This document shows positions 32,834-41,752 of a stretch of 61,649 nucleotides of DNA, piece after piece. This DNA comes from Acidobacteriota bacterium (GTDB lineage: Bacteria; Acidobacteriota; Vicinamibacteria; Marinacidobacterales; Marinacidobacteraceae). How positions within the stretch are numbered: the stretch's first letter is position 1; every line of letters begins with the position of its first letter. The stretch spans positions 1 to 61,649 of the forward strand of contig JAJEAO010000072.1 in NCBI GenBank assembly GCA_022822745.1, written 5' to 3'. The notes beneath the pieces were generated by a model, which made no database searches, was not told where the DNA came from, and was given only the letters and a program-made list of their open reading frames with translations. A program made the position numbers and the translations under genes.

Positions 32834-33823
32834 TCAGTTCCGCCGCGGATTCCGGAAGTCGAAGATCCACTGGAACACGACGAGAACCTCGTGATCCGAA
32901 AGGCTGCCGAAATGCCAGCGGTAATCCGCTGCGATGTGCGTGAGCACCCAGGGAAGCTCGTAGCGCGTCCCGAACTTGATCGAGTTCAGGCTGTCGGGGT
33001 TCTCCACAGGGCCGTGGTTCGTCTCGGTGGCGACTTCGACCGCTCCCCAGAACCCGACCGGCCAGCGCTTCCGAAACCGGGCGAAGCCTCCGAAGTGGTT
33101 CCGCCCGTCCTGCTCCCGCCGGAAGGCCGCGCTCCGGAAGAAATGGCCGCCGCCGAGATCGCCGTCGAGCTGCGCGCCGGTCTGGCGAAGCGGGAGGAGG
33201 GCGTCGTCGGGGCCGTCCGTCCCCTCGTAGTGTCCGGCGTCCAGCTTCCACGAGGCGCCCGCGGCCTCGAACCGGCGCCCGGCGCTGAAGGTGAGGTCCC
33301 GCTTCGAGTTCTCGTCCGGCTGGAATCCGTTGCCCGCGATGACATTGAACAGTGCGTTCCAGGGCCCCCGCTCCCAGGCGAAGAAGACCCCGGTTTCGCG
33401 GACCGCCGTGAGCGCGGCGCCGTTGGCCGCGGTGACCATCTGGAACGCGAACGGCGGATCGGAGAACTCGGTGAGCCAGGCCACGTGAGCGCGACCGACC
33501 CGGGCCGAGAGACCCGCGCCGAAGTCCACGCGGGCCCAGAGGTCGTGGATGCGATCGTCTCCGAGATCGTAGGAAGCCCGCACCTGGAAGCGCTCGCCGA
33601 TGTTGGTGTGGGACCACAGCGACACCCGCTGGAGCACGATGTCTCCCGGATCGGAAACCTGGTCGAGAAAACGCCCGCGGATCCGGAAGTGGAAGTCCAC
33701 CGGAGAGGCCTCGTCCTCCGCCTGCGCCTCGGGCGCCGACTTCGCGGCGGGCGCCGGATCGTCCGCGCCGAGGACGGGGGAGGAAAGCCCCCACACGAGG
33801 GTCGTGACGGCGAGAAAGCGCAT
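32834..33823 (-). CDS. Outer-membrane porin-like beta-barrel protein
   Basis: 329 residues with a signal peptide (MRFLAVTTLVWGLSSPVLG), an Ala/Glu-rich linker, then alternating amphipathic strands ending in FQWIFDF near the C-terminus, as in phosphate-selective porin O/P relatives. Recognisable stretches are FRIRGRFLDQVSDPGD, RVGRAHVAWLTEF and KLDAGHYEGTDG. The specificity is not readable. There is no Shine-Dalgarno; TACGCT lies 6 nt before the ATG, suggesting a leaderless mRNA. The preceding 106-bp gap (32,728-32,833) shows no other gene. Confidence 0.75.
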   Translation of the reverse strand: MRFLAVTTLVWGLSSPVLGADDPAPAAKSAPEAQAEDEASPVDFHFRIRGRFLDQVSDPGDIVLQRVSLWSHTNIGERFQVRASYDLGDDRIHDLWARVDFGAGLSARVGRAHVAWLTEFSDPPFAFQMVTAANGAALTAVRETGVFFAWERGPWNALFNVIAGNGFQPDENSKRDLTFSAGRRFEAAGASWKLDAGHYEGTDGPDDALLPLRQTGAQLDGDLGGGHFFRSAAFRREQDGRNHFGGFARFRKRWPVGFWGAVEVATETNHGPVENPDSLNSIKFGTRYELPWVLTHIAADYRWHFGSLSDHEVLVVFQWIFDFRNPRRN

Positions 33824-33829
33824 GGATCT

Positions 33830-33835
33830 AGCGTA
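33830..33835 (-). promoter_or_regulatory. Putative -10 element TACGCT
   Basis: TANNNT hexamer 6 nt before the porin-like gene ATG; this would put the transcription start on the start codon. Confidence 0.4.
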
Positions 33836-33925
33836 ACCGAGCCGGCAGCCGTTCCCGGCGGACCACGAAAGACCCCGCGAACCAACCCTCCCGAAGCGCA
33901 AGTGGTAAGGAGGGGCGGAAGCGGG

Positions 33926-34000
33926 TGGCTCCACGGGTAGGACTTGAACCTACAACCAACGGATTAACAGTCCGCTGCTCTGCCATTGAGCTACCGTGGA
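33926..34000 (-). tRNA. tRNA-Asn (anticodon GTT)
   Basis: Acceptor TCCACGG pairs with CCGTGGA; the D-arm contains GCTC...GAGC; the anticodon arm is GCGGA-CTGTTAA-TCCGT; the T-arm is TAGGT-TCAAGTC-CTACC. Discriminator G and CCA are encoded. The -10-like TATGAT lies 33 nt upstream of the mature 5' end. Confidence 0.96.
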
Positions 34001-34032
34001 TGCTCACGCGCACCCGGGAACCGGGGGCGCGG

Positions 34033-34038
34033 ATCATA
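34033..34038 (-). promoter_or_regulatory. Putative -10 element TATGAT (tRNA-Asn)
   Basis: TATGAT in the context ggatcatagc, upstream of tRNA-Asn. The hexamer is the same as before the left-edge gene and ssrA. Confidence 0.4.
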
Positions 34039-34126
34039 GCAGCGGGAAGCCGGTGGACCGGGGTCCATGTCGGGGGCGCAAGGCCGGCCGGGAACCCGCC
34101 CCGGACCCACCTCGGAACGCCGGCCG

Positions 34127-34726
34127 TCAGCGGATCGGGCTGCGATGCTGGAGGGCCTCCGCCATCGTGGTCCGGTCCGTGTGGACCAGCTCGGAGCCCA
34201 TGGGAACGCCGATGCCGATCCGGGTGACGCGGACCTCCTGTCGCTTCAGGAAGTGCGCGAGCAGCGCCGCCGTGGACTCGCCGTCGTTCGTCGGATTCGT
34301 GGCGAGGAGCACCTCCTCGAACGCGCCGTCGCGAACCCGCGCGATGAGGCCCCGGATCTGGGGGTCGTCCTCGGGGGCATGGCGACCCGAGAGCCCTCCG
34401 GCCAGCACGTGATACCGGCCGCGGAACGTGCCCGCCTTCTCCACCGCGGCGATGTCGGCGGGATCCTCCACGACGCACAGCACCGGATCGGTGCGATCGT
34501 GGCTGCGACAGAGGCCGCAGGGCTGGGCCTCGGTGAAGTTGCCGCAGACCCGGCAGCGGGTCACGAGGTCGTGGAGCGTGGAAGCCGCCCCTGCGAGCGC
34601 GTCGGCGCGCTCCCGATCCCCGGCGAGCAGATGGAACGCGATCCGGGCCGCGGACTTCTCGCCGATCCCGGGGAGCCGCTTCAGCTCCCGGATCAGGCGC
34701 AGCAGCGGTTCCGGAAACGCGCTCAC
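34127..34726 (-). CDS. recR: Recombination protein RecR
   Basis: 199 residues. An N-terminal helix-hairpin-helix (LIRELKRLPGIGEKSAARIA), a four-cysteine zinc finger (CRVCGNFTEAQPCGLC) and a Toprim domain (VLCVVEDPADIAAVE, HVLAGGLSGRHAPEDD) are all intact. RecR acts with RecO/RecF in single-strand gap repair, loading RecA. Its start overlaps the ybaB stop, in the common dnaX-ybaB-recR order. Confidence 0.98.
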   Translation of the reverse strand: MSAFPEPLLRLIRELKRLPGIGEKSAARIAFHLLAGDRERADALAGAASTLHDLVTRCRVCGNFTEAQPCGLCRSHDRTDPVLCVVEDPADIAAVEKAGTFRGRYHVLAGGLSGRHAPEDDPQIRGLIARVRDGAFEEVLLATNPTNDGESTAALLAHFLKRQEVRVTRIGIGVPMGSELVHTDRTTMAEALQHRSPIR

Positions 34727-35034
34727 ATCCCGCCGGCGCCGCCGAGCATCCCGCCCAGATCCCCCATGGAGCGGACCTCGGTCTGCAGCTTGCGGTCGAG
34801 ACTCTTCATCGCGTCGTTCATCGCGACCTGGAGGAGCTTCTCGAGGAGACGCGCATCGCCGCGCGCGACCAGCTCGGGCGCGATCGTCACCTTGCGGACC
34901 TTGCGGATGCCGTTCACGCGCACCCGAACCTGTCCCTTGCCAGCCGAGCCCTCGCTCTCGATGGCCTTCATCTTCCTCTGCATCCGCCGGAGCTGGCGGA
35001 CCTGCCTGGTGGTCTGTCCGAGTTTCTTCAACAT
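34723..35034 (-). CDS. ybaB: YbaB/EbfC family nucleoid-associated protein
   Basis: 103 residues, the usual size. A helical start (LKKLGQTTRQVRQLRRMQRK) is followed by the conserved GKGQVRVRVNGIRKVRKVTI and a C-terminal helix and glycine-rich tail (GDLGGMLGGAGGM). Homologues bind DNA as dimers. It lies between dnaX (37 nt upstream) and recR (4-nt overlap), as in most bacteria. Confidence 0.96.
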   Translation of the reverse strand: MLKKLGQTTRQVRQLRRMQRKMKAIESEGSAGKGQVRVRVNGIRKVRKVTIAPELVARGDARLLEKLLQVAMNDAMKSLDRKLQTEVRSMGDLGGMLGGAGGM

Positions 35035-35071
35035 GAAAGGTGGGCTCCGATCAGCGCTCGCGCCGCCGGGG

Positions 35072-36925
35072 TCAGCCGTTCGCGGGCTCCGCGGGAGCCC
35101 CGGAACGGCGGGTGGAGACGATGGATCCGCCGAACGCCTTCTGGTATTCGCGAACGACGGGCGGGGGTTCGACCTCGAGCGACGGCGCCGCCTCGCTGGG
35201 CGTCCGCCGTTTCCGGGACCGGGCGGTCTCGCCGGGCGCCCGCCGCTTGCGGGATCCGGCGGATCGCGAGGAGGACCGGCGCGGGGTGGAACGGGAAGGA
35301 GGCTTCCGCGGACTCGCCGGGGTCGGCGGCTTGTCCAGCCGGGCCACGAGATCCTCGAAGGCCGCGAGACGCGGCATCTCGACGAGTTTCAGGAGGGCCA
35401 TCTCGAGATGGAAACGCGGCTCGGGGGACCAGCGCAGCCCCTGCTCGGCCTGGGTCAGGACATCGAGGCTCCGGAGGAGATCCTCGTCGGAGAACGTGTT
35501 CGCCAGCCCGGCGAGGTGCTCCCGCTCGCCCACCCACTCGAGGAGCTCGGGCTTCTTCGGGACGGCGCGGGCGACGATCACGTCCCGCAGGTAATGGGTC
35601 AGGAGCAGCACGAAGTGGCGCAGATCGCGTCCGCCGTCCACGAGTTCGCGGACGACCTCGAACACCGCCCCCCGGTCGGCCTCCCCGATCGCGGCGGCCA
35701 CCCGGCGGCACAGCGCCACATCGGGAACTCCCAGGATGTCGCTCACCGCCTCCGCGGTGATGGGGCCGTCCACCGCGCCGATGACCTGGTCGAACGCGGA
35801 GAGCGCGTCGCGCAGACTGCCCTGCCCGACCCGGGCGACCTGGTGGAGGGCGTCGTCCCCGACCTCGACCTGCTGGTCGTCGGCGATTTCGCGGAGTCGC
35901 GCGGCAATCACCCGGGGCGCCACGGTGCGGAACTCGAACTCCTGGCACCGCGACAGGATCGTGTCGGGGATCTTGTGGATCTCGGTCGTGGCGAACAGGA
36001 ACTTCACGTGGGGAGGTGGTTCCTCGAGGGTCTTCAGCAGCGCGTTGAAGGCCTCGCGACTCAGCATGTGCACTTCGTCCACGAGGAAGATCCGGAACCG
36101 GTCCCGGGCGGGGGCGTAGTGCGCCGTCTCGATGATCTCGCGGGCGTTCGCGACGCCGCTGTGGCTCGCCCCGTCGATCTCGGGCACGTCCCGGGAATAG
36201 CCGCCGGCGATCTCCCGACAGGAGTGGCAGTCGCCGCAGGGCTCGGGGTTCGGTCCGTCGGTGGCGCGGCAGTTCAGCGCCTTGGCGAGGATGCGGGCCG
36301 TCGAGGTCTTGCCCACGCCGCGCGGGCCGGCGAACAGGAACGCGTTCCAGATCCGACCCTTGCCGATCGCGTTCTGGAGGGTCCGGGCGATGGCGTCCTG
36401 CCCGACGAGGTCGGAAAAGACCTGGGGGCGATAGCGGAGGGCGAGCACCTGGTAGCCGGGAGCGGCGGCCGGGGGCGGGTCGGGCGCTGACGCGGAATCG
36501 CCGGGATCAGACGGGGGCGGGGAAGGCTCTTGCGGCGCCGCGACGGGGGACGGGGAAGCCTCTTCCGGCGCCGCGACTGGGGGCGGGGAAGGCTCTTGCG
36601 GCGCCGCGACTGGGGGCGGAGAAGGCGCCGCCGACGCGGTGACTGGGGCGGACTCCTTCGACGGGCGAGGATCCGTCGTCCCGGAAGCCGACGGCTCCGT
36701 TTCGACGGGCGTCGTTCCGGTCCCGGGCGAGGTTTCGGGATGGGCGCCGGACTCGGCCTCCGCCGGAGGCGCGTCAGAGTCGGGATCTGTCGCCGGCGCG
36801 TCAACCGGCGGCGGCGGCGTTGGCGGCGGGGACCGCTTCGGCTCGGGCGGCGGGGGCCGCTTCGGCTCCGGCTCGGGCGGCGGGCCGAAGAGGGAGGGAG
36901 CGCCGGGGGATTTCGGTGGGGTCAT
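35072..36925 (-). CDS. dnaX: DNA polymerase III subunit gamma/tau with proline-rich N-terminal extension
   Basis: 617 residues. The clamp-loader core begins at GYQVLALRYRPQVFSDLVGQ (Y158), with Walker A AGPRGVGKTST, the zinc-binding cysteines ending in CGDCHSC, Walker B FLVDEVHML, sensor 1 LFATTEIHKI and the arginine-finger SRC. DnaX proteins normally start almost exactly at that motif. Here some 156 residues of Pro/Glu/Ala/Ser low complexity precede it, including three 11-residue repeats (EPSPPPVAAPQ type). No ATG lies nearer the core; the ATG at 36925 directly follows tRNA-Ser. A C-terminal basic region stands for the short tau tail. Confidence 0.93.
   Translation of the reverse strand: MTPPKSPGAPSLFGPPPEPEPKRPPPPEPKRSPPPTPPPPVDAPATDPDSDAPPAEAESGAHPETSPGTGTTPVETEPSASGTTDPRPSKESAPVTASAAPSPPPVAAPQEPSPPPVAAPEEASPSPVAAPQEPSPPPSDPGDSASAPDPPPAAAPGYQVLALRYRPQVFSDLVGQDAIARTLQNAIGKGRIWNAFLFAGPRGVGKTSTARILAKALNCRATDGPNPEPCGDCHSCREIAGGYSRDVPEIDGASHSGVANAREIIETAHYAPARDRFRIFLVDEVHMLSREAFNALLKTLEEPPPHVKFLFATTEIHKIPDTILSRCQEFEFRTVAPRVIAARLREIADDQQVEVGDDALHQVARVGQGSLRDALSAFDQVIGAVDGPITAEAVSDILGVPDVALCRRVAAAIGEADRGAVFEVVRELVDGGRDLRHFVLLLTHYLRDVIVARAVPKKPELLEWVGEREHLAGLANTFSDEDLLRSLDVLTQAEQGLRWSPEPRFHLEMALLKLVEMPRLAAFEDLVARLDKPPTPASPRKPPSRSTPRRSSSRSAGSRKRRAPGETARSRKRRTPSEAAPSLEVEPPPVVREYQKAFGGSIVSTRRSGAPAEPANG
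36521..36619. repeat. dnaX: 33-bp tandem repeats in the dnaX 5' region
   Basis: Three 33-bp units starting at 36521, 36554 and 36587, with degenerate flanking copies. They keep frame and encode the 11-residue Pro-rich repeats of the DnaX extension. Confidence 0.85.
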
Positions 36926-36937
36926 GGGGGCGCCCGG

Positions 36938-37027
36938 TGGCGGAGGGGGTGGGATTCGAACCCACGGTACCGTTGCCGGTACACCAGCTTTCCGGGCTGG
37001 CCAATTCAGCCACTCTTGCACCCCTCC
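36938..37027 (-). tRNA. tRNA-Ser (anticodon GGA)
   Basis: A class II tRNA of 90 nt with acceptor GGAGGGG / CCCCTCC, long variable arm TGTACCG-GCAA-CGGTACC, T-arm GTGGG-TTCGAAT-CCCAC, discriminator G and encoded CCA. The anticodon stem CCAGC/GCTGG closes the loop CCGGAAA, so position 33 is C rather than the near-universal U. TAGAAT lies 19 nt upstream of the 5' end. Confidence 0.95.
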
Positions 37028-37045
37028 GGGGCGGCGGAACCGGGG

Positions 37046-37051
37046 ATTCTA
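37046..37051 (-). promoter_or_regulatory. Putative -10 element TAGAAT (tRNA-Ser/dnaX)
   Basis: TTAGAAT on the minus strand upstream of tRNA-Ser. It would also serve dnaX-ybaB-recR, since dnaX starts 13 nt after the tRNA. Confidence 0.45.
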
Positions 37052-37086
37052 AGGGAGTCCTCCCGGCTCCGTCCGAGCCGCCTCTG

Positions 37087-40000
37087 TTACGGGCCGGGGG
37101 TGGCTTCCGAGAGCGACGCTCCCGCGAGTTCCGGCGCGCGCCCTGCCCGCCCGCTCCTCCGGGAGCGACCGCGGAAGGCGTCGAGACGCCCGGTGAGCGC
37201 GTCGAGCGAGTCGTAGGTCACCGGCACCACGACCAGCGTGAGCACGGTGGCGACCGTGAGTCCGAAGATCACGGCGACGCCCATCGAGGCCCAGAACTGG
37301 GAGCTCTCGCCCCCCGTCGAAACCGCGAGGCCGAGGAAGTCGATGTTCAGCCCGAGCGTCAGCGGCACCAGTCCGAGGACGGTCGTCACCGCCGTGAGGA
37401 GGACCGGACGCAGCCGGATGGAGCCCGCCTCCACGACCGCCTCCTTCCGGGACATCCCCTTCTCCCGCAACTGGCGGATGAAGTCGCAGAGCACGATCGC
37501 GTTGTTCACCACGATGCCCGCGAGCGAGATCACCCCGATCCCGGTCATGATGATGCCGAAGGGCGTGCCGGTCAGCATGAGTCCCCACAGCACTCCGATC
37601 ACCGACAGGGCAACCGAGGTGATGATCGTGAGCGGCAGGACGAGCGAATCGAACTGCGTGACGAGCACCATGAGGATCAGCAGCAGCGCGATCACGAAGG
37701 CGCGGGAGAGAAACGCGGTGGCCTCGAGTTCGTCCTCGTTCGCGCCGGAGAACTCCCATCGGTAACCCGGCGGCCACTCCATCCCCTCGAGCGCGGCGGC
37801 GACCTCCTCGCGCACGCTCGCCTCGGTTCGCCCCGACTCCCGAACCACGTCCCCCTCGATCGTCGCGACCCGGTTCATGTCCACCCGACGAACCGCCGAC
37901 GGTCCCACGCCGTGCGCCAGCTCGGCCACGGTGCGGATCGGAACCGGGATGCCGTCCTCGTCGGGGACGGTCAGCTCGGCGATGTCGTCGAGCGACCTGC
38001 GGGCGTCGGGCGCAAGCCGCACCCGGATGTCGTGCTCATCCTCGCCGACCCGGTACTTGGAGGCTTCGGCGCCGAGGATGCCGGTCTGGATCGTCGCCGC
38101 GATGACCTGGGTGCTGACGCCGGCGCGCATCGCTTCCTCCCGGTCCACCTCGACGCGCAGTTCCGGCTTGCCCCGGTCGAGGTCGTCGTCCAGGTTCACG
38201 AGCCCCACGATGCCGCGGATCCGCGACATCGCCGTCTCGGTCAGCCGGGCGATCTCGTCGAGGTCGTCGCCCAGGATGCGCACCGAGACCGGCGCCCCGG
38301 TCGGGGGGCCGTCCTGGGGGGCGTCCACCTTGACCGTGGCGCCCACGATGTCGGACAGCCGCGCCCGCACCGCCTCCATCGTGGTGAACGTGTTGCGCAC
38401 GACCCGATCCGTCCGCTCTTCGAGGTAGAGGGTGACCTGACTCGTCGTCGGGCTGCCGTCGCCCCCGCCGCCCGGATTCATGCTGACCCCGGTGCTCCCG
38501 ACATTCGCGATGAGATGCCGCATGTCGGTCGTGTCCGCCGTGCGTTCCTCGATCCGGCGCACGACCGCATCGGAGGTGTCGAGCGTCGAGCCGGCGGGGG
38601 TGTCCACGCTCACGACGATCTGCCGCGGCTGGACCTCCGGAAAGAGCTCGACTCCCTGCCCCAGAACCGCGTAGAGGCCGGCGGTGACCACCAGCACCGC
38701 GCACATCGTCCAGATCAGGCCGGAGCGGTGGTCCGTGATGTAGGCCGTCGGGGCCGCGCCCCTCCCCGATCCGAGGACCGCGCCCGCGGCCCGGCGCAGG
38801 GCGCGCGCGACGCTCCAGCCGAGCCACAGGATCCCCTGCATCGCGAACGCGGCCACGCCGACAGCGGCCAGCCCCATCACCGCGGGGAGCAGGGCGTTCG
38901 TCTGGAAGAACATCCCGCCGAGAGCGAGGGCCGCGGCTACCGCCAGGAAGGCCACGAAGACGCCGGGGAGGAGCCAGTTCCGCAGGAACCAGCTCCGCGA
39001 CCCCGCGTCGGGCCCGGACTCGAGCATCCAGGTCAGCAGCTTCCGGTAGCCGCGCCGGAAGGCGTGCTCCCGCAACGGACCCGCGTCGCCCTCGCGACGC
39101 GGTGGCTTCATCAGCCAGGCGCACAGCGTCGGGTTGATGACGAGCGCCACGACGAGCGAGGCGGTGAGTCCGATGATGAGGGTCACCGGCAGGTAGGACA
39201 TGAAGTTGCCGATGATCCCGGGCCAGATCAGCAGCGGCGAGAAGGCGCACAGCGTCGTGATCGTGGAAGCGATCACCGGACGGGCGACCTCGACCGTGCC
39301 GGCATAGGAGGCCTCGGGCCCGGTCTCGCCCATCTCGCGGTGGCGGTAGATGTTCTCCACGATGACGACCGCGTTGTCCACCAGCATCCCCAGCATGAGG
39401 ATCAGGCTGAACAGCACCATCATGTTCAGGGTGTAGCCCAGCCAGCCCAGCACGAGGAACGAGGCCATCATCGAGAGGGGAATCGCGACGCCCACGAAGA
39501 ACGAGTTCCGGAAGCCCACGAACGCCATCAGGCAGGCGACCACGAGGAGAAGCCCCGAGATCACGTTGTTCTCGAGCTCGTTCACCATGCGGCGGATCTC
39601 CACCGAGATGTCCCCCACGACGGCGGTCCGGATCCCGGCGGGGAGCTGTTCCTCCCACCGATCGAGCTCCTCGTGGACCGCGTCCGCGACCGACACGAGG
39701 TTCGCGCCGGTCCGCTTCTCGACCGCGAGCGTCACCGACGGTTCGCGATCCACCCGGGACCGGGTGGCCTCGTCCTCGAACCCGAAGACGACCTCCGCCA
39801 CGTCGCGCACGAAAACGGGCTGCCCGTCGCGGACCTTGATCACGAAGTCCTCGATCTCGGAGGGATCCCGAACCTCGGCGGGCAGCCGGATCAGGTAGTC
39901 CAGACCCCCCACGGCGACCTCGCCGCCGGGCACGTTCCGGTTCTCCCGGGCCACCGCCACGACGATGTCCGAGAGGCTCAGCTCGAAGTAGGAGAGACGC

Positions 40001-40566
40001 CGGGGATCCACATGGACGTGGACCTCCCGGTTCCGGTCGCCGATCAGGTTCACCCGATTGACTCCCGGGATCGCCTCGAAGTCCTCCTGCATGTCCTCGG
40101 CGACTTCGGTGAGCTGGGACGTCCCCACCGGACCCGAAAGGGTCATGAGGAGGATCGGGACCTGCGAGAAGTCCACGTCCTGGACCCGGGGGTCCTCCGC
40201 CTCGACCGGAAGGTCGGGTTTCGCGAGATCCACCTTCTCGCGCACGCTGGCGAGCGCGGTGTCGAGGTCCTCGTCGGGGTTGAACTCGATCGCGATGCTG
40301 GAGAGCCCTTCACTCGTCGTGGAGGTCATCTCGCGGACCCCGGTGAGCGCCTTCAGCTCCGTTTCGACGGGACGGGTGACGAGCGTCTCCATGTCCGTCG
40401 GGCTGACGCCGGGGTACACCGTGTAAACGACGATGAACGGAATCTCGACCTCGGGGAACGACTCCCGCGGCATGGAGACGTACACGCCGGTCCCGCCGAG
40501 ACAGAGGATCAGGATCAGGAAGTACACCGTCAGTCGGTGCCGGATCGCGTAACGGGTGATGCGCAC
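37087..40566 (-). CDS. RND efflux pump, inner-membrane transporter subunit
   Basis: 1159 residues of the hydrophobe/amphiphile or metal RND type. It starts MRITRYAIRHRLTVYFLILI; the porter domains are intact, and the TM4 proton-relay region reads LGMLVDNAVVIVENIYRH. The second half repeats the plan, with GVISLAGIVVNNAIVLCDFI. Between TM6 and TM7 an extra hydrophobic stretch of about 90 residues (WLLPGVFVAFLAVAAALALG, LLPAVMGLAAVGVAAFAM) suggests two or three additional helices. The long antisense open frame is a GC artefact. It lies downstream of the adaptor and TolC-like genes, so the pump is encoded as one unit. Confidence 0.95.
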   Translation of the reverse strand: MRITRYAIRHRLTVYFLILILCLGGTGVYVSMPRESFPEVEIPFIVVYTVYPGVSPTDMETLVTRPVETELKALTGVREMTSTTSEGLSSIAIEFNPDEDLDTALASVREKVDLAKPDLPVEAEDPRVQDVDFSQVPILLMTLSGPVGTSQLTEVAEDMQEDFEAIPGVNRVNLIGDRNREVHVHVDPRRLSYFELSLSDIVVAVARENRNVPGGEVAVGGLDYLIRLPAEVRDPSEIEDFVIKVRDGQPVFVRDVAEVVFGFEDEATRSRVDREPSVTLAVEKRTGANLVSVADAVHEELDRWEEQLPAGIRTAVVGDISVEIRRMVNELENNVISGLLLVVACLMAFVGFRNSFFVGVAIPLSMMASFLVLGWLGYTLNMMVLFSLILMLGMLVDNAVVIVENIYRHREMGETGPEASYAGTVEVARPVIASTITTLCAFSPLLIWPGIIGNFMSYLPVTLIIGLTASLVVALVINPTLCAWLMKPPRREGDAGPLREHAFRRGYRKLLTWMLESGPDAGSRSWFLRNWLLPGVFVAFLAVAAALALGGMFFQTNALLPAVMGLAAVGVAAFAMQGILWLGWSVARALRRAAGAVLGSGRGAAPTAYITDHRSGLIWTMCAVLVVTAGLYAVLGQGVELFPEVQPRQIVVSVDTPAGSTLDTSDAVVRRIEERTADTTDMRHLIANVGSTGVSMNPGGGGDGSPTTSQVTLYLEERTDRVVRNTFTTMEAVRARLSDIVGATVKVDAPQDGPPTGAPVSVRILGDDLDEIARLTETAMSRIRGIVGLVNLDDDLDRGKPELRVEVDREEAMRAGVSTQVIAATIQTGILGAEASKYRVGEDEHDIRVRLAPDARRSLDDIAELTVPDEDGIPVPIRTVAELAHGVGPSAVRRVDMNRVATIEGDVVRESGRTEASVREEVAAALEGMEWPPGYRWEFSGANEDELEATAFLSRAFVIALLLILMVLVTQFDSLVLPLTIITSVALSVIGVLWGLMLTGTPFGIIMTGIGVISLAGIVVNNAIVLCDFIRQLREKGMSRKEAVVEAGSIRLRPVLLTAVTTVLGLVPLTLGLNIDFLGLAVSTGGESSQFWASMGVAVIFGLTVATVLTLVVVPVTYDSLDALTGRLDAFRGRSRRSGRAGRAPELAGASLSEATPGP

Positions 40567-40653
40567 GGGGTTCCTCAGCGGGAGCGGTCGGGGTGGCGAA
40601 GCAGGGTCGGCGCCCCGATCACGGGTTCGTCAGCGGGCGAGGCGGGAGGGAGA

Positions 40654-41739
40654 TCACGGCTCGACGACCCGGACCGCCTCACCGTCGAGCAGGCTGCGGT
40701 GGCCGGCCACCAGCAGCCGCTCCCCCAGTTCGAGCCCGGTGGTCACGACGACCCGGTCCCCTTCGTCCGGACCGAGCGCGACATCCCGCATGACGGCGCT
40801 TCCGCTCTCGAGCACGAAGGCATAGAGGACGCCATCCCGCTCCACGAGGGCGTCACGCGGGACGACCACGGCGTCCTCGTAGCGGCCCCGCTCCAGCCGG
40901 GCGCGCACGATGAGCCCCGACCGGAGCGAATCGTCGCGGTTCGGCACCTCGATCTCGGTCAGGAAGTTGCGCCCGGGCTGCGAGGCGTTCGGCGCGATCC
41001 ACGTGATCCGCCCGTCCACGACCCGGTCCGGGTAGGCGTCGAGCGTGATTGCGGCGGGAGCCCCCACCCGGAAGAGCGCGATGTCCGTCTCCGGGATCCC
41101 GATCGTGGCCCGGAGCGAGGAGGTGTCGTGGAGCACCGCGATCCTCGCGCCCGCCGGGAGGATCTCTCCCGGTTCGAGATCGCGGCTCACGATGACGCCG
41201 GCGGCGGGGGCGGAAACCTCGGACCGGGAAAAGCGCAGACGCGCCGTTTCGTGACGGGCTTCGGCCCGCTTCAGATTCGTCTCCGCGGTCGTGAGCCGCT
41301 CGCCCGGCGCCGCTTCGCGCTCGACGAGCTGACGCGCCCGCTCGTGCTCGGTTCGCGCCCCGGAGAGATCGGCTTCCGCCTCGAGGAGCGCGGCGCGCAG
41401 GAGATCCGTGTTGATCCGGGCGAGGAGCTGGCCGGCCTCGACCCGATCGCCCTTGTCGAACCGGACCTCTTCCACGATGCCGCCGCCCTCGGTCGAGACT
41501 TCCACTTCGGCGCGGGGCTCGAGACGGCCCGAGATGACGAGCACATCGGTCAGGGTTTCCGGGGTCAGCGGGACCGCCGCGACTGCCGGGCGGACGTCCA
41601 CCTCCTCGGGAGGCGCCGCCTCGGCGAGCGTGGAGTCGTCCCCGCAGCCGGCGGACCAGGCGGCCGCCAGCAGGGCGAGGGCGGGGAGCCCCCGCCCGGC
41701 CGGGAAATGGGGCGTGGTTTTCGTCTCGGATCGGGTCAC
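40654..41739 (-). CDS. RND efflux periplasmic adaptor lipoprotein (MFP)
   Basis: 361 residues from a GTG with GGAGG 7 nt upstream. Lipobox WSAGC (C32) anchors it in the inner membrane. The usual adaptor order follows: barrel-sandwich halves (VSTEGGGIVEEVRFDKGDRV and SEVSAPAAGVIVSRDLEPGE), a coiled-coil hairpin between them (ALLEAEADLSGARTEHERAR), the beta-barrel (IGIPETDIALFRVG) and the membrane-proximal domain. It bridges the RND transporter downstream and the TolC-like protein upstream, from which it is separated by 13 nt. Confidence 0.94.
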   Translation of the reverse strand: MTRSETKTTPHFPAGRGLPALALLAAAWSAGCGDDSTLAEAAPPEEVDVRPAVAAVPLTPETLTDVLVISGRLEPRAEVEVSTEGGGIVEEVRFDKGDRVEAGQLLARINTDLLRAALLEAEADLSGARTEHERARQLVEREAAPGERLTTAETNLKRAEARHETARLRFSRSEVSAPAAGVIVSRDLEPGEILPAGARIAVLHDTSSLRATIGIPETDIALFRVGAPAAITLDAYPDRVVDGRITWIAPNASQPGRNFLTEIEVPNRDDSLRSGLIVRARLERGRYEDAVVVPRDALVERDGVLYAFVLESGSAVMRDVALGPDEGDRVVVTTGLELGERLLVAGHRSLLDGEAVRVVEP

Positions 41740-41752
41740 CGGAAATCCTCCG

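Noticed and set aside
36926-37021. dnaX frame extended through the tRNA to residue MQEWLNWPAR
   Set aside because: Those codons are the tRNA-Ser sequence itself; the ATG at 36925 is used instead.
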